Source of the DNA: an uncultured Chloroflexota bacterium
Lineage (GTDB): Bacteria; Chloroflexota; Anaerolineae; Anaerolineales; Villigracilaceae
DNA: 49,258 bases
Direction: 5' to 3'
NCBI GenBank assembly: GCA_903914955.1
Contig: CAIWRB010000123.1
Location: forward strand, 1-49,258
The position numbers and the translations under genes were made by a program. Under the pieces are notes generated by a model that saw only the letters and a list, made by a program, of their open reading frames with translations, made no database searches and was not told where the DNA came from. Below are positions 49,150-49,258 of the stretch, in pieces; within the stretch, counting starts at the first letter, position 1, and each line of letters begins with the position of its first letter.

Positions 49150-49258
49150 ATGAGCGCACAAACTTATAAAAGCAATCGTCATATTTTCTACTCCTGTAAG
49201 TACCATGTTGTTTTTTGTCCGAAGTATCGCCGCAAGGTACTTGTGAACGGCATAGAGA
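49150..49258 (+). CDS. tnpA: IS200/IS605 Y1 transposase TnpA, N-terminal part (partial at window edge)
   Basis: The first 36 codons are visible. HIFYSCKYHVVFCPKYRRKV is the highly conserved N-terminal block of Y1-type (HuH) transposases; the catalytic HuH and Tyr lie further on, outside the window. The frame is intact up to the edge, so it may be functional. TATACT (49137-49142) lies 7 bases before the ATG and overlaps the left-end hairpin, so the transcript would be nearly leaderless. Transposition would be by single-strand peel-and-paste. Confidence 0.9.
   Translation, partial: MSAQTYKSNRHIFYSCKYHVVFCPKYRRKVLVNGIE

Larger units (their letters stand above)
49072..49258 (+). mobile_element. 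IS200/IS605-family element, left part (cut by window edge)
   Basis: A tnpA gene start is preceded by the hairpin ATACAGC-GATTA-GCTGTAT (49121-49139), which matches the single-strand hairpin that Y1 transposases bind near the left end. The exact left boundary cannot be set; it lies between the CapA stop and 49121. Whether a TnpB gene follows is outside the window. Confidence 0.7.

Noticed and set aside
1-49258. CRISPR array
   Set aside because: The heptad and octad arrays have 7-8 base units without unique spacers of 25-40 bases, so they are not CRISPR repeats. No cas gene is present.

Overview
Organism: the genes fit a Chloroflexota bacterium of the Anaerolineae type. The window combines coenzyme F420 synthesis, menaquinone synthesis, lipoproteins with Pro/Thr-rich linkers, a tungsten aldehyde:ferredoxin oxidoreductase, a CBS-type family II pyrophosphatase, a DinG with an N-terminal exonuclease, and many short palindromic or heptad repeats between genes. 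This is inference from gene content; there is no rRNA. The single tRNA is tRNA-Leu(GAG). No CRISPR array and no complete mobile element is present. An IS200/IS605-type transposase gene begins at the right edge. No stretch longer than about 200 bases between genes is left without a described element. || Layout. (1) 1-4228: F420 cluster: end of cofE, an F420/flavin-binding split-barrel protein, a stand-alone FbiB-type nitroreductase, cofD, cofC and a Mer-like F420-dependent oxidoreductase. (2) 4430-6982: ABC importer of the NMT1/SsuA class. (3) 7073-10196: menA and ubiE/menG (divergent), then a D-2-hydroxyacid dehydrogenase and a hotdog thioesterase (divergent, only 21 bp apart). (4) 10242-21886: eight very tightly spaced genes: FAD subunit of a molybdenum hydroxylase, DUF6922-type antitoxin, AbiEii-type toxin, CcrM-like adenine methyltransferase, PreP-like M16 protease, membrane phosphodiesterase, fused Fe-S/Mo subunit of the hydroxylase, and CBS-pyrophosphatase. 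(5) 21934-24748: a degenerate HepT, an unknown small protein, xdhC, and an SPFH protein with a C-terminal helix-turn-helix. (6) 24865-28844, minus strand: nnr, aldehyde:ferredoxin oxidoreductase, SCP2 protein. (7) 29008-32360: amino-acid ABC importer followed by a dimethylargininase-like hydrolase. (8) 32447-38714: tRNA-Leu, plsX, a NERD-like membrane protein, dinG, a carotenoid-biosynthesis-type membrane protein and dcd. (9) 38862-44168: two poorly characterised proteins and a complete ECF transporter (EcfAA, S, T). (10) 44229-49258: thrC and thrB (divergent), terC, a CapA-like lipoprotein and the start of an IS200/IS605 transposase. || How they work together: CofC, CofD, CofE and the FbiB-like reductase make F420 for the Mer-like enzyme and perhaps the split-barrel protein. 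MenA and UbiE make the last two steps of menaquinone. The FAD subunit, Fe-S/Mo subunit and XdhC form one molybdenum hydroxylase system although their genes lie up to 12 kb apart. || Most notable: the Fe-S/Mo subunit has lost all four cysteines of its plant-type [2Fe-2S] site. A CcrM-like orphan methyltransferase overlaps a toxin-antitoxin pair inside the hydroxylase operon. Four closely spaced divergent units have symmetric or near-symmetric -10 elements. At least eight start codons lie 6-9 nt after a good -10 box, which suggests widespread leaderless transcripts. Short repeats (heptads, octads, palindromes) recur between genes and, in three cases, in frame inside enzyme genes.
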